From Phallusia fumigata (taxonomy: Eukaryota; Chordata; Ascidiacea; Phlebobranchia; Ascidiidae), in contig QXVZ01001003.1 of the NCBI GenBank assembly GCA_008931825.1, positions 1 to 35,207 on the forward strand: a stretch of DNA of 35,207 nucleotides. Reading direction: 5' to 3'. Of the stretch, positions 22,701-33,019 are shown piece after piece. Under the pieces are notes generated by a model. That model was given only the letters and a program-made list of their open reading frames with translations, searched no databases and was not told the DNA's origin. The position numbers and the translations under genes are program-made. The stretch's first letter is position 1; each line of letters opens with the position of its first letter.

Positions 22701-24276
22701 GATCAAGCGGCGTTAACTAATTGGTACTGTAACATGAAATAGTTTTTTTTTGGTAAGAGCCTGGTGTTGTGAAAACATGGCAACATCCATCATGTGCTAC
22801 TGGTAATGACTCTTAATTATAAACGGATATAAAACTTGCTTGTATAATGTGACGATGACGTGGGATGTTAGCGTCAAGTGATGAATCGATTTTAAATTGT
22901 CGGAAACATAGTTGCGTTTTAATTCTTTGCTGCTTTTAATAATTTCGTGGTTTGTTTGTGCAGATTAGTAACCACAGTTCCTCGCCTTATCAAACCAAAG
23001 TGCAATGTTCTGGTATCAACCAATAGCTGACAAATTACGATATTGGCCAAGGACATATTTACAAACTCAACCTTGAGTTCTTGCGTTTNCAGTTCCTCGC
23101 CTTATCAAACCAAAGTGCAATGTTCTGGTATCAACCAATAGCTGACAAATTACGATATTGGCCAAGGACATATTTACAAACTCAACCTTGAGTTCTTGCG
23201 TTTGGCGTTCACCGATAAGTTCATGAGCCACAGCTCGTCATCTCGATTGTCGGTTGTAATTATCGCAGGCTTCTTGTGCCAGTTGTGAAATCTGTGTTGT
23301 GGAAGCTGATGTTGATTTTTTCCACAGTTCCGTCGTGCAGTCCGCCCCCACTTCCAACACACACAAACATCTCGGCTCTTCTACGACGTTTTCACTTTCT
23401 TCGCGACGCAACTTGCGATAATGTATGGAGTGGTACCATTCGTGCTGTTGGAGTGGTCTACTTCCATCAGATTCTATAGGTGAGACCCCCCAACTTTCAT
23501 CCATGGATGGCAAACCCCATCCACAGCTAATGTTAATTATAACCCCTGTAGCGGACTTGAGATTATTAAGATTTATTTCTGGTCCATAAAGTTTTGTGCA
23601 TCTGAACTTGCCTATATAAGCCTCTTATTGCTTCATGAGTTGGGTTAACTGGTTAGGTAGCAACAAAGTCACGTGATGTGGCAACACTAGCAAGTACTTG
23701 ACACCACGTGACCCCGGTTTATCGCTGATATTCCTCGCAAACTGTGGGCAGGGTTGTGTGCATAGGAAGTGAATGTTGTGCATCCACCCTCGCATGCTGT
23801 TATTGTTTTTGCATAAAAATATCTTGTTAAATACCAGGCGGGCTAATTTATTCAGAACTTCATATGGGTGTGACGTTTTCAGCCCCCCTTGTCAGTAAAT
23901 TCACTGGCAGCATCCGAACCCATGCTTGCAAAGTAGTTGTTTTATTGGCAGCACTTCAACATGGCAAACTGTCGATGTCATGAATCCTAGTTCTGCCAAC
24001 TACGTGAAACTTTGGAACTTTTTTGACTTTTTTGTTCGTTCGAATGAATTAAAATAATTTGTGTTGATTAAATTTAACAGGTCAGTTTGGTTCATCGGTC
24101 ACATAATTGGAATTCTGCTTCTGCTGCTTGTCCCAAACACAAAACCCTCTTCGAAAAAATCAGATGATGACGCAACAAAGGCAAATCAGTACTTAGCTGT
24201 CAACGGAAGTGAAAAACTGATGACGTCACACTTTGCTTCAGATCGCAACGGACATGTTGACGTGAGGCACCGGTAA
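16710..24276 (+). CDS. MBOAT1/2-like: MBOAT1/2-type lysophospholipid O-acyltransferase
   Basis: A multi-pass ER enzyme that transfers acyl groups from acyl-CoA to lysophospholipids (Lands cycle remodelling). Fifteen exons: 16710-16781, 16960-17105, 17902-17979, 18042-18149, 18623-18678, 19004-19058, 19137-19254, 19389-19418, 19623-19713, 19975-20076, 20733-20836, 21123-21187, 21776-21911, 23328-23479, 24081-24276. Phases fit throughout and give 502 aa (human MBOAT1 and MBOAT2 are about 495 and 520). Landmarks: MILTQKITSLAFGLHDG, RKMPSFLEY, NAAGLGFSGYD, the conserved Asn segment NWNIRT (about 331-336), active-site His365 in SAVWHGFLPGYY, then VVPFVLL and a hydrophobic segment before a polar tail ending DVRHR. 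Exon 8 is only 30 nt. Exon 6 was found by phase and by alignment of DGVSKTDD with the family. Intron 3 appears to be GC-AG. The match is to MBOAT1/2, not LPCAT3; substrate preference (PE or PS) cannot be told. Confidence 0.93.
17394..17710. mobile_element. hAT-type MITE in MBOAT intron 2
   Basis: A 317-bp non-coding element starting CAGGGGTCTTAAAC and ending TTGAGACACCTG, imperfect inverted repeats of the hAT type. It is flanked by a perfect 8-bp target-site duplication GTTTAAAT (17386-17393 and 17711-17718). Length, ends and 8-bp duplication fit a non-autonomous hAT element. It lies wholly in the intron and does not touch splice sites. Confidence 0.82.
17802..17838. repeat. Short tandem repeat AATTTAAGAAG
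   Basis: About three copies of an 11-bp unit based on ATTTAAGAAGA in MBOAT intron 2, ahead of exon 3. No function is suggested. Confidence 0.6.
18122..18329. repeat. Duplicated block, copy A (end of MBOAT exon 4 and intron 4)
   Basis: About 208 bp repeated directly after the lone N at 18330. It includes the last 28 coding bases of exon 4 and its donor site. Confidence 0.9.
18331..18537 (+). repeat. Duplicated block, copy B (fragment of MBOAT exon 4)
   Basis: Near-identical repeat of 18122-18329, starting with a 28-nt exon 4 fragment (18331-18358) that has a donor but no acceptor of its own. One difference is coding: GCG (Ala) against ACG (Thr), consistent with an allelic variant. Sequence continues from here into exon 5, so this is an unmerged contig overlap. 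Confidence 0.88.
20390..20428. repeat. Tandem 23-bp repeat in MBOAT intron 10
   Basis: GACAGCAGACATGTTG occurs twice with a 23-bp period. It is a minor tandem duplication without evident function. Confidence 0.6.
21589..21602. promoter_or_regulatory. X-box-like palindrome in MBOAT intron 12
   Basis: GTTGTCATGGCAAC differs at one of 14 positions from the ideal RFX palindrome GTTGCCATGGCAAC. It lies in an intron far from any transcription start I can place, so a role is doubtful. Confidence 0.3.
22502..22721. repeat. Duplicated 110-bp block around N 22612 (MBOAT intron 13)
   Basis: 22502-22611 recurs at 22613-22721 with only a few differences. The lone N sits exactly at the junction. Probable unmerged contig overlap. 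Confidence 0.88.
22975..23203. repeat. Duplicated 114-bp block around N 23089 (MBOAT intron 13)
   Basis: 22975-23088 recurs at 23090-23203, essentially identical, with the N at the junction. Probable unmerged contig overlap. Splicing of exon 14 is not affected. Confidence 0.9.
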
Positions 24277-25770
24277 CCTGGCAACAGTGACGTTGTTTTG
24301 TACGTCATCAAAGGTGAAGCAAATAGTGGCACATTGGTTGCAGTTGGATGGTTTTTGATCTTTTTATCACTTGTTCAGTTATTTTACATTTTTACTTTAT
24401 CAATCGGTAACATTGGTTTTTACTGGTACATTTTACTTCAAAAGTAACAAATCACTTTTTACACTGTTAAATGCATGTGTTGAATACAACATCAATAATA
24501 CTCAATGAAGCCCGCTTCTATATTTTTACAGTAAATAAGGTTGTCTACAGGGTGATGAGTTGTTTGTAACGTAATCAAGTTCTTTTTATTCTTTTCAATA
24601 ATTCAGTTTTATATTTTACACCATTTTTTAAAAATTTTAGTGAGATTAATGCAACAGACCTTTAACCGATGGGCATTTTATGCCCACTAATGTTACAAGA
24701 TTAATGCCCAGATTTAACAAAGAAAAACAAGTTAATCAGTATTATATGACATATAAATATTAATCTTTATCCACATAAAAGCATTTAATTGACCAGAATG
24801 TATTTCCTAGAAGTCAAAATTATTGTTGCAGTGTTGTTATTCTGTGCAACAAGTTTTGTTATCTGTGCATTTTTAATCCATCTTGTAGCTTTTATGATTT
24901 TTTTGTGTACTTCCTGTTCGGGCAAAGCGATGTTGCTTTTGTACTGTGCTATGCAATCGTTTGTTGATAGTAAGCAATGATTTAAAGTTTTGTTCAAAAA
25001 ATTTAACAAAATCTTCTTTGCAACAAATTAATGTTGATTGGCAATTCCGCTGTTTGTCTCTCACAACAATGTCCTTAGGGCATACATGATTTCCTCGGTG
25101 CATTTTCATGTTCATGACTTTCGAGTTTTCCACACTGCTTCATTTGGAAAACCCATTCAGGCTGCTTATCAAAACCGATTCACATACAATGTTTGTGCAC
25201 TTTGTAAATTTCTTATTTCTAACAAATTTTCAGAAAAATTGAATACTACTTGTATTGTGGCTGAAATTACGTCATTACAGTTTCATGTTTTTGTGACTGA
25301 CAGTGCATCATGTTTCAAATAATGTTCCAATATCAATTTGTATTTGTTTTATGCAAGTCTTTGTACAAGTCCAACCAAGCATTGGCTTAAAGATGTTTTC
25401 TCGCATGTATTAGTTCTATATCAAGTGACTTTGACTTTTTTTGTTTGTTGGTTATGAAGGTTTACCACCGGAGCTAAACCTCGTGACTTTTTCATCCAAA
25501 TAAAGTCAGCATAAGTGGGAAAAAGTTGTAATTGCTTATTTCTGAATGTAGAACAACAAGTTTCAAAGTGTAACTTCAAAGTTGGAGAAAATCTTGCCTG
25601 ACTTTGTACAATTTTTGTCATTTATCCAAGAACTATCTTTAAAAATTCATACATAACTTAAAACCAATGAAATAAAAACCTTGGTATGTCTGAAAGTTCA
25701 TTTAATACCTTGTCGGTAATACAAAAACTTAATCAACAAAAAACGGTAAATCACAACAAATAACAAATGA
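24277..25770. other. Convergent intergenic region MBOAT-WDR93
   Basis: About 1.5 kb between two 3' ends. It contains a small inverted repeat TGGGCAT..ATGCCCA near 24668-24684 and unrecognised ORFs of less than 95 codons. I see no strong AATAAA at the expected distance for either gene. A variant ATTAAA on the minus strand near 25702-25707 could serve WDR93. Confidence 0.45.
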
Positions 25771-27792
25771 TCAGCGAGTAAGGGCTCGACTGTGAGCCAA
25801 CAATCTTTCTGTTGTCTGGCTCCATCTGCTGGGCGTCGTTGAAGTCGTGGTTTGTGGCGTTTTCGACTTTGCTTTCAAACTTATCAAAACTTCGAGCTCT
25901 CTGTTCATCACCTTCCAGCGACTGGCAAGTACTTTGTTGCGCTTCTGCTGATTCTTTGTTCTCTCCTGCAGAAGTCTTTGGCATTTTTCCTCCACTGTTT
26001 CGATGACGGTTAGTGGCTGCTTCACTGATTGTTTCTCACGAAGTTTGGACAATGATGTGAAGTTTTGCAGATGAAATTCATCCATGCTACCATTCTCATT
26101 CTTCGCATACAGAATGTCACCATCACAAGAAAACATAAAGCGACTGGTTGGGGGCTCAAGTGATTGTGACATCACAATGTCACAAACAACATTGCCAGTC
26201 AAGGTCTCATGTAAGTGAGCATTTTCACAAGTAGCCAAGAGAAAAACTTGTGGGAAGTTTGGAACTGTAATAACATCTCCCTTATCTTTTGTTTGAGGCA
26301 CCAGAACCTTGCAGGTTTGAGAATTACAGTCAAGCAGATGAACGGATCCATTCTCCAATTGCAGCATAAGGCTCAATGGTGGTGGATTCGTTTGCAGTGG
26401 TGCAGTATTTCTTAGAGAGCCATCCAGTATATGCATATTAATCACAGGTATCTTAGCACAAACTGAAACTAATGCCCTTGGAATGCACAGATGTCTGTCA
26501 ATTACTGTGACATGCCCAGTTTCCAAACCTACTGCTAAAATGTTGCTGCAATCACTTATAGTTGTGCAAGTGATCCTGCCAGTCATTGGCCAGACAAGCT
26601 CAGGTTTCAATTCATTATCTTTTCCACCCTTCGATTGAAGTGGGTAAGTTTGAAGCAGGTTGGAATCCTTCCACCAGACACATACAGACACCGGCTGTAA
26701 AGCTGATGCACTGTTGGGTGGAAATGTATCAGGCTGCATTCTGCTTGCATACAGATAATGCCAGGTTGGAATGTTTGATGAAATTGAATCAGGATTATAA
26801 AATTTCATTTGTTCATCATGCAATTTGTGTGTAATAGCTTCCCTAGTTTTCAAGTGACTTGCAGTAAGAAGATGGGAGCTTCCCTGTCCAATTGTATTTG
26901 GTAGTCCAGCTTGTTCAGTGGCTTCTTGTAAGCTAGAGAAGTTGTTTGGCACAAGTGGACTGGGACACTTCACTTTCAGTACAAAAAGAATCGATGAGAA
27001 TTTGACTTCAAACACTTCAGAAGCTACAGGGGTCAAGTTATCTTCTCCACTTTCTGGTAAAGTCTCTGAGCTCGCCTGTGCTTTTTTCAGGGCATTTTTT
27101 TGTGCAATGTCAATTTCAGATAGCCAATTGTCTCTTGGCAGTTTGTAGACTTCCAGCCATGAAGTTCCATCACATTCAAGTGCAACGCCACAAAAATCAC
27201 CATGTTTGGAAATTGTGAACTTTACAGCATTTGACTTTGGTGAGCCTTCCATCTGTTCATTCAACAGTTGAATTGGATAGAAAGTTTCGTTGGCAAATGC
27301 AAAAAGCCTTGCAAAGCCCATGTCATCAATAATGGTGATCACATGGGTCTGTGGGCCAATCACAACGCAATGCATGCATTCTGCACAAGCTGAATAGTCT
27401 TTATTGCTCCACTCAGCAAGTTGATTGTAAGTTACAGCATCATAAGCCACCAGTAGTCCTGACTCAAATCCAACAAACAGGTAACGGACATCACTGCTGT
27501 GACACATTGCAGTTGAATTAGCGAACTCTGTTACACTCCTAGTGGCAGAATGAACAGGGGGTCGAATCCGTCGGGCCTCCTCAGCTCTTGCCTCGGCCCG
27601 TGCAACAATTTCGTCCCATGTCTCATCTAGCAGGCGGCAAAGTGTGCGATCGATCATCCGGAAAGGCTGTGGCAGTTCATCCACAACCTGTTCTGGGTCA
27701 AGAAGGAAAACTCCACTCTCGTCATCACTTTCGATACTGCTGATGCTGGGTGCTGGAATATCGGGCTCTCCCGAACGAATGTAAACAGGCAT
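25771..27792 (-). CDS. WDR93: WDR93-like WD-repeat protein, axonemal
   Basis: One uninterrupted 673-aa reading frame from ATG at 27792 to the stop at 25771; the open frame extends upstream but only with non-ATG codons. The acidic N-terminus followed by DPEQVVDELPQPFRMIDRTL (about 32-51) matches the start of vertebrate WDR93 (about 686 aa). YLFVGFESGLLVAYD, DDMGFARLFAF, KHGDFCGVALECDG and LEVYKLPRDNWL fit its degenerate WD-type repeats in order. A basic, probably coiled-coil tail (CQRLLQERTKNQQKRNKVL onward) follows. WDR93 corresponds to the algal axonemal protein FAP297 of the central-pair C1d complex, so a role in motile cilia or sperm is likely. The lack of coding introns contrasts with the other genes here. 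The assignment rests on remembered family motifs; a search with the whole protein would settle it. Confidence 0.82.
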   Translation of the reverse strand: MPVYIRSGEPDIPAPSISSIESDDESGVFLLDPEQVVDELPQPFRMIDRTLCRLLDETWDEIVARAEARAEEARRIRPPVHSATRSVTEFANSTAMCHSSDVRYLFVGFESGLLVAYDAVTYNQLAEWSNKDYSACAECMHCVVIGPQTHVITIIDDMGFARLFAFANETFYPIQLLNEQMEGSPKSNAVKFTISKHGDFCGVALECDGTSWLEVYKLPRDNWLSEIDIAQKNALKKAQASSETLPESGEDNLTPVASEVFEVKFSSILFVLKVKCPSPLVPNNFSSLQEATEQAGLPNTIGQGSSHLLTASHLKTREAITHKLHDEQMKFYNPDSISSNIPTWHYLYASRMQPDTFPPNSASALQPVSVCVWWKDSNLLQTYPLQSKGGKDNELKPELVWPMTGRITCTTISDCSNILAVGLETGHVTVIDRHLCIPRALVSVCAKIPVINMHILDGSLRNTAPLQTNPPPLSLMLQLENGSVHLLDCNSQTCKVLVPQTKDKGDVITVPNFPQVFLLATCENAHLHETLTGNVVCDIVMSQSLEPPTSRFMFSCDGDILYAKNENGSMDEFHLQNFTSLSKLREKQSVKQPLTVIETVEEKCQRLLQERTKNQQKRNKVLASRWKVMNRELEVLISLKAKSKTPQTTTSTTPSRWSQTTERLLAHSRALTR

Positions 27793-28735
27793 GATACACA
27801 CTGATTATGATCTTGGGCCTAATGGAATTCTACAAAATTAAAGTTAGTTATATATTTGCCATCTTCAGTTTTAACTTAAGTATCATACTGATGCACAACA
27901 CAGTAGCCAGTGCAGTTTTTAAATACATACTACACTGTTTTGAAAATCGTAAACCCTTGGTATTTGAATAAAATTCTGTTCTAGTTTGAAATTAAAAAAA
28001 CTTATTTTTAGCTGAACACCTTCTTTTGTACTAAATTGTACATCGAATGCAAATATTGCAACTTATTTATGAGGGCATTTGAATTTTTTCTGTTATAAGC
28101 GTTCGCCAAATTTAAGTCAATTTTAATTTTAATTTACTTGTTCAGCGTAACAGAACAGACCGGGTGAAACTGTTTGTAGCCATGGAAACCAAAGCTACAT
28201 GCGACAGACTCTCGCGACATTTTGATTCAGTAAAAAATTGTTTAACTTTAAAACTTGCACATGCACCAAGCACTGTTGCAAGGGCCAGCAAAAAATGCTT
28301 TAATATTATTTGAATTTGTATGTTTTTTGAGACAGCATTAATTTTTTGGTCCAACCCACATAGGATGAAACAGTGCAAAGATTTTTCGTTGATAATATTT
28401 AGTTTTTAGGTTGGTAAGTAAAAAGGGAAAATCCCCAATATCTGATCGTTTTGGACAATTACATTTGGGTGATGCACTTGTGCTAGTCTAGTTAGAAGAA
28501 CGACCAGTTCCGTCCACTACCTCGAGTAGTTGGTAGGTTTTTGGCAATACTTGGTATTTCTGTAAACATTTATAATGACAATATTAATAACTTTTTGCTT
28601 ACCAGGTTTCAGCAACCATTGCTTGGCCTGTAAAAATATGATCGCACAGACACAGTCTGTTTGTAATTGAACTGTTTGTTTGTTTGTTATTGTGTCTTCG
28701 AAAGCTTGCTCAATGGACTGGTTTATTAATCTGTG
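27793..28735. other. Divergent promoter region WDR93/LIPT2
   Basis: About 940 bp between the start codons of two divergent genes. It holds an X-box-like palindrome (28176-28189). On the minus strand, an acceptor-like TTTTGTAG ends near 27828, and a donor-like GTAAAT follows AACAA near 28138. WDR93 could therefore have a non-coding first exon and one 5' UTR intron. ORFs here (for example 28142-28378 minus) are short and unrecognised. Confidence 0.45.
28176..28189 (-). promoter_or_regulatory. Candidate RFX X-box upstream of WDR93
   Basis: GTAGCCATGGAAAC matches the RFX palindrome GTTGCCATGGCAAC at 12 of 14 positions. RFX factors control many ciliary genes through such sites. It lies about 385 bp from the WDR93 ATG, but only some 40 bp upstream of a possible first-exon donor, which would put it near a transcription start. 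It could equally act on LIPT2 or be chance. Confidence 0.45.
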
Positions 28736-30157
28736 ATGGCACGTCAAGTTTTCAGTTGCCTATACTTGGGTATCACCAAGTACAAGAATGTAGGTGAACA
28801 AATGGTTGAAAAAATATTGTTCAACTAACAGAAAGTTCTTGTTTAGATCTTAAAGCTGCAGGAGTGCCTTGTAGATTGGCACCAAACAAAACCAGAAGTT
28901 TCAACGCTTTTATTGTTGCAACACAAACCTGTGTATACAATAGGTTTGTGCCTTTTGCTTCATGTTTCTTAACAAGCCCCATTTAAATACACCTAAAATA
29001 TTTTTAATTAAATCATAATTATTCGAAGTTATTCCTTGTTTTATGGTGACACTTACAACATATAATTTAATTTACTCTTTTTTTTCTCTATTTAATTTAG
29101 GTTTACGTTCAAAAGTGTACAATGAAATAGACAAGAACAAGTTGGAAATACTTGGTGCCGACTTTGTTAAGACAAACAGAGGAGGTAGTTAACAGATGTT
29201 CATGCTAAGTTTAGACTTTTCTAAAACTGGTTTGTTAAGGGCTTATAACCTTTCATGGACCGGGTCAGCTCGTTGTGTATCCAATATTTAATTTAAAAAC
29301 AGCAAATATTGGAGTTAGGAAATACGTGGACAAGTTGGAAGAAGTTGTCATTAAGTTGTGCCAAAGGTTTGGATGATATTGTGTAATGTCAAATTTATAG
29401 AATTTGTTGTTTAAGATTAAAATCCAATGTTTTGTGCAGATATGATTTAAAAGGTTCACGTTCACCACATACAGGTGTCTGGATCGGAGACAACAAAATT
29501 TGTGCAATGGGTATGAATTAAATTCACCATTGTACAGTTTTTAAATCATGTATTTCATGTCAGCTGTCATGGTTCGTGAATCTAATATTATTTACAAATC
29601 TATCGCACATCTTTTATTACCAGCGGGAAACCTATGATGCAATATGAAAATAGGAAGGGTTTTTACAACCCCTATTAAAATATCTGTTAATATGAATTGT
29701 CCTTTTTTGCAAATATTGTATTCAACAATTTGTATTTGAATTCATGTATGTTTTACATTTTGGACAGGTTTGTCGAAAATTATTGTGAGCTGAGAAGTGA
29801 GTGAGTTGATTGTTATGAAATCTGTAACCTTATTCATTGTCAGGTATTAGATGTCAAAGAAATGTGATGTCTCATGGACTTGCCCTAAACTGCAACACCG
29901 ACATGACTTGGTTCAACAAGATTGTGCCCTGTGGAATTTATGGAAAGGGTGTCACGTCAGTTACAGAATGTACGAGGAAAGAAGTGACAGTGGAAAATAC
30001 CTTTCCTCTGTTTATTAAAGATTTTTCGGATGTTTTTGAATGCGAAACATTGCCGCTGAAGGAACTTGATGGAAGATTAGACAGCTCTATCCTTGCAAGT
30101 TTAATAACAGGAAAAGATTCCAAAAAAATTAACCAGCAACTTGTTTCATCAAATTGA
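28736..30157 (+). CDS. LIPT2: LIPT2, mitochondrial lipoyl(octanoyl) transferase
   Basis: Six exons, 28736-28789, 28847-28943, 29101-29184, 29240-29366, 29440-29510 and 29844-30157, keep phase and give 248 aa (human LIPT2 has 231). The enzyme moves octanoate from acyl carrier protein to the glycine cleavage H protein, the first step of lipoate synthesis in mitochondria. LipB-family landmarks: LLLLQHKPVYTIGLR, RGG at the exon 3/4 join followed by TFHGPGQLVVYP, TGVWIGDNKICAMGIR with catalytic Lys140, SHGLALNCNTD, and IVPCG with catalytic Cys174. VTEC and TVENTFP match the family's C-terminal part. Start: the ATG at 28736 places FSCLYLGITKY on the family N-terminus; the exon 1 donor (AAT then GTAGGT) gives a gap-free match. 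Exon 4 begins after GTTAAG, ahead of the more obvious GGGTCAG, because the conserved FHGPG needs the earlier site. Confidence 0.94.
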
Positions 30158-30577
30158 CTGTGACACTGGAGCAAAAGGTTGTTAAGGTAGGCTGGTTGAA
30201 TTAATAACGTGAATCAAGAAATCCTTACCTAATAACAGTCATGCCTGTAGCAGCGCAGATTTGGGGTTTTTAATTAAGTTTTAAACCAGCTTAATGCAGT
30301 TGACCATAACCTTGTTTTAATGGCCTTTAACTTTAAAGCAGCTGGAAAACGTGTTTGATTTTTAGAAACACCCAACACGGACTAGAAAAATAATGAATAG
30401 CTTAATGAAAAACATAACTGCCAGAAAACGTGTATTTAGTGAATACATTGTATTGCGAACGTTTTAACAATTGATGTTGCTATTATCAATGCGTGCTGAG
30501 GAGAAGCTTAAAACCAAGCATTATGAACACAAGTGAGTAGAAAATAAAAATGTGACACAATTTATGACATCATAGTG
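30158..30577. other. 3' flank of LIPT2
   Basis: Non-coding DNA between the LIPT2 stop and the start of the hAT-like element. A canonical AATAAA lies at 30543-30548, about 385 nt after the stop, and is a candidate poly(A) signal. Nothing else is recognised. Confidence 0.4.
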
Positions 30578-32428
30578 CAGTGGTGCACAACCTTTTTCAA
30601 CATTGCCATCAGCATCACAGACTTCATTTTGCTAACGGTTGTCAGCGAGTCCAAGTTATTATGGGTCCCATTCCATGAAGGGGACAGGTAGTGTTTTTAC
30701 TCTGTTTTTTTCTTCCTTTTTTTTATTCCTTTTTTTCTGTCTAAGGCGAGTTTGTTCACAAATTTTGGTCAAGAAGGAGTTGTTCAAATTTCTTTAAATT
30801 TTCACACATGATAGATGGGTATCTTAAGTTGTGCACTGACAACTTTTTACCCCAGCTCACCAACAGGCCCCCAAACTTGTAATTTTTAAAACAGCAATAT
30901 TTAATAAAGTTAGTCACCAGAAGTTTCCTATTTTCATACGTGGTATAATGCAAAGTATTTTAAAGTCTTTTGTGACTTCAGTTTGGATTCACCCATTTAT
31001 TACCGTTTTAACCCCAAATATTCAGTTTTTGTTTACATGCCATTTACTTCAGACATACTAATTCCAATGTATTGAAATTTAAAATTTACATATGTAGGGT
31101 GCTTCCGAACAGTTGTACTCTCTGCACAATAGCATGTAAGCTTATATTTGGTTAGTCAAAAAGCTTTTTTGAGTGCATTGCTGAAACCCTTTTAGAAAGG
31201 GTGCATTAGTGCAGAAATTTTCCTGTACCACGGGTGCTTTAGAAAGGGTCGATTACACTACAGTTTGTTGTGCAGTTTGCTGCAGGTTGGCCAAAGCCAC
31301 TGCCGGTCAAACTATTGGTTGGTGTGGCTGTGGGATTTAAATCATGCTTTTGACATTGAGATTGAAATTCTCAAGCTTGGGGTCAAACACTTTTTGGTAC
31401 TATTCAAATAAAAAAGTGTGGGGTATTGTTTTATAATTCACCAATTAAGTGTAAGGGCCGCTGTTTATACAGGACTTGGGAAATTTCAAAATGATGCGAA
31501 AGCTAAATGTTTTCCATTTCACAAACCAATATATGTATATGTGCTAAAACCTTTATAAGGCTGGAGATGTTCAAAGTAGAATACCGAATCTTGAGGATTC
31601 CAATCTGTGCATATTCAAATCCGAAATTGCCATTTATATTGGGTAATTTGAACCAATACTTTTTTATCCAAAACCATAAGGCTTGCATAAGTCGTCCACA
31701 CTTTGTGTCAATTCAAGTTGCATTTAGAGACGTAACAGAGCCTTTCAACACTGCTTGTATTTGCTTTGGCTATTACTTTGCCGCGTATTTAAGAAATTAT
31801 AATATTGAAAAGGCTCAACAAGTAACATGAGTATTTTCAAAAGGGTGGATTTTTCGCAGCATCAGTGAACATTTAGAGGCTTTGTGCAAATAGTTTCAGT
31901 TGTACCTTTGGGGTAGAGGTTGGGCAAAAAATAGTGGTTGCTTTTCGATGTTAGGTCTTTCACTCATATACATTTTCACAACCTTAGCACCTAAATAAAG
32001 CGACAGCACAGCTGATATTTTTTTGATGTTGAAAGGTTTTATGAGATCTAGTGAAAGGCATGGGGCACTAGAAGTAAACAAACAGTCCTTATTGTTGTTT
32101 TGTTACTTGCAATGCTGCATATCATTAACTTTCAAGTGAAATTGCATTTTAATAGTGTGCTTAGTATTTGACCGATATTTGACATATTTGACAAGTGTTT
32201 GACCGGTCAATTGACCAGATTTTTTTGACCAGTCAAATACCCAACCCTAAAGAAATGATTTGGTTAGATTTTAAATGGAAATCTTTACTTATTGTTTAAA
32301 TTTTTTAAACTGATTCTTAAACTGATCAACTTATCATGGAATGAAAATATGGAGAACGTCACCTCTATAGATATAAATGTGTGCGGCCTCAAAGAATAGT
32401 ATTTGTGTTCGCAGGTTGTGTACCCCTG
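30578..32428. mobile_element. Probable 1.85-kb hAT-type element
   Basis: The segment starts CAGTGGTGCACAACCT and ends AGGTTGTGTACCCCTG; the two 16-bp ends are inverted repeats matching at 14 positions. Flanking 8-mers TCATAGTG (30570-30577) and TCATAGTA (32429-32436) agree at 7 of 8 positions, as for a slightly decayed 8-bp target-site duplication. Ends and duplication length point to the hAT superfamily. Inside, the longest ORFs are about 107 codons (31507-31830 plus) and unlike any transposase I know, so it is non-autonomous or decayed. A palindromic stretch near 32164-32240 may be a nested element. The single-element reading depends on the matching flanks. Confidence 0.68.
32164..32240. 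repeat. Imperfect inverted repeat GTATTTGACC/AGTCAAATAC
   Basis: GTATTTGACC at 32164 and AGTCAAATAC at 32231 can pair, with several further GACC/GGTC units between. It could be the end of an old element nested within the hAT-like segment: TAGAGGTTGGGC near 31913 weakly mirrors the segment's end. No target duplication was found. Confidence 0.35.
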
Positions 32429-32436
32429 TCATAGTA

Positions 32437-33019
32437 TAATGAAACAGAGGTAAGATATAACATAGTGGTTTTAAGCTTCTCGTTATTATGCACTAATGAT
32501 GACCACAATTGTTTAATTCGATTTTAATGTTTGATATTAAAAAAATTACAATTTTAAAATGTTTGATATTGATGTAGGAAATTCATGATTTGTTTCTTAA
32601 AAAAGTTTTTGAAACTAGTTTTCTGACTTGTTTAACTGAAACAAAGCAACAAAATCAAAACTATAAAGTGTGTTGACATTATGCTATTTAGGTTCCAGGG
32701 TGTGGTTTACCATGATTTTTCTGTTTTCATCCATGTAATTTTGCCATGAAATAGTTTGAATTTGAATAGATCTTGGTAGATATGATCATGTAGAAGTTCC
32801 ATCTTTTTAGTTTGGCCCCATAATAACTCCGCTAGCTCCAAAATGTGCATGCCTTGAAAGTTTATTAGATAAAAAGGTTGTATAAGTGAAAATGAAGTTG
32901 TCCTGGATTCGTCACAAACAACTTGTCCCAGATAAAGCCCCTGGTGATTGCCACATAGCTCCATGTAGTGGTTTAAATTTTAAAACATCATCCAAATGGG
33001 AATATCAAGTTGGGCCACT
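32437..33019. other. Non-genic stretch
   Basis: AT-rich DNA with one unrecognised minus-strand ORF of 85 codons (32964-32707) that starts with ATG and shows no motif or splice context I can support. I see nothing else in it. Confidence 0.4.

Noticed and set aside
25038-25322. 94-codon plus-strand ORF after MBOAT
   Set aside because: Unrecognised, AT-driven composition, in a 3' flanking region; the matching minus-strand ORFs are no better.
31507-31830. 107-codon plus-strand ORF as a gene
   Set aside because: No recognisable domain, low-complexity composition, and it lies inside the probable hAT-type element; such an ORF is expected by chance.
31913-32250. Nested element with TAGAGGTTGGGC and inverted ACCCAACCCTA ends
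   Set aside because: The inverted match is short and the flanks show no target-site duplication; kept only as an inverted repeat note.
32414-32449. 35-nt exon bounded by CGCAG and GTAAGA
   Set aside because: Good-looking splice sites, but it overlaps the terminal inverted repeat and target duplication of the hAT-like element and joins to no other exon.
32707-32964. 85-codon minus-strand ORF as a gene
   Set aside because: Starts with ATG but shows no known motif, no supporting splice sites and no regulatory context.
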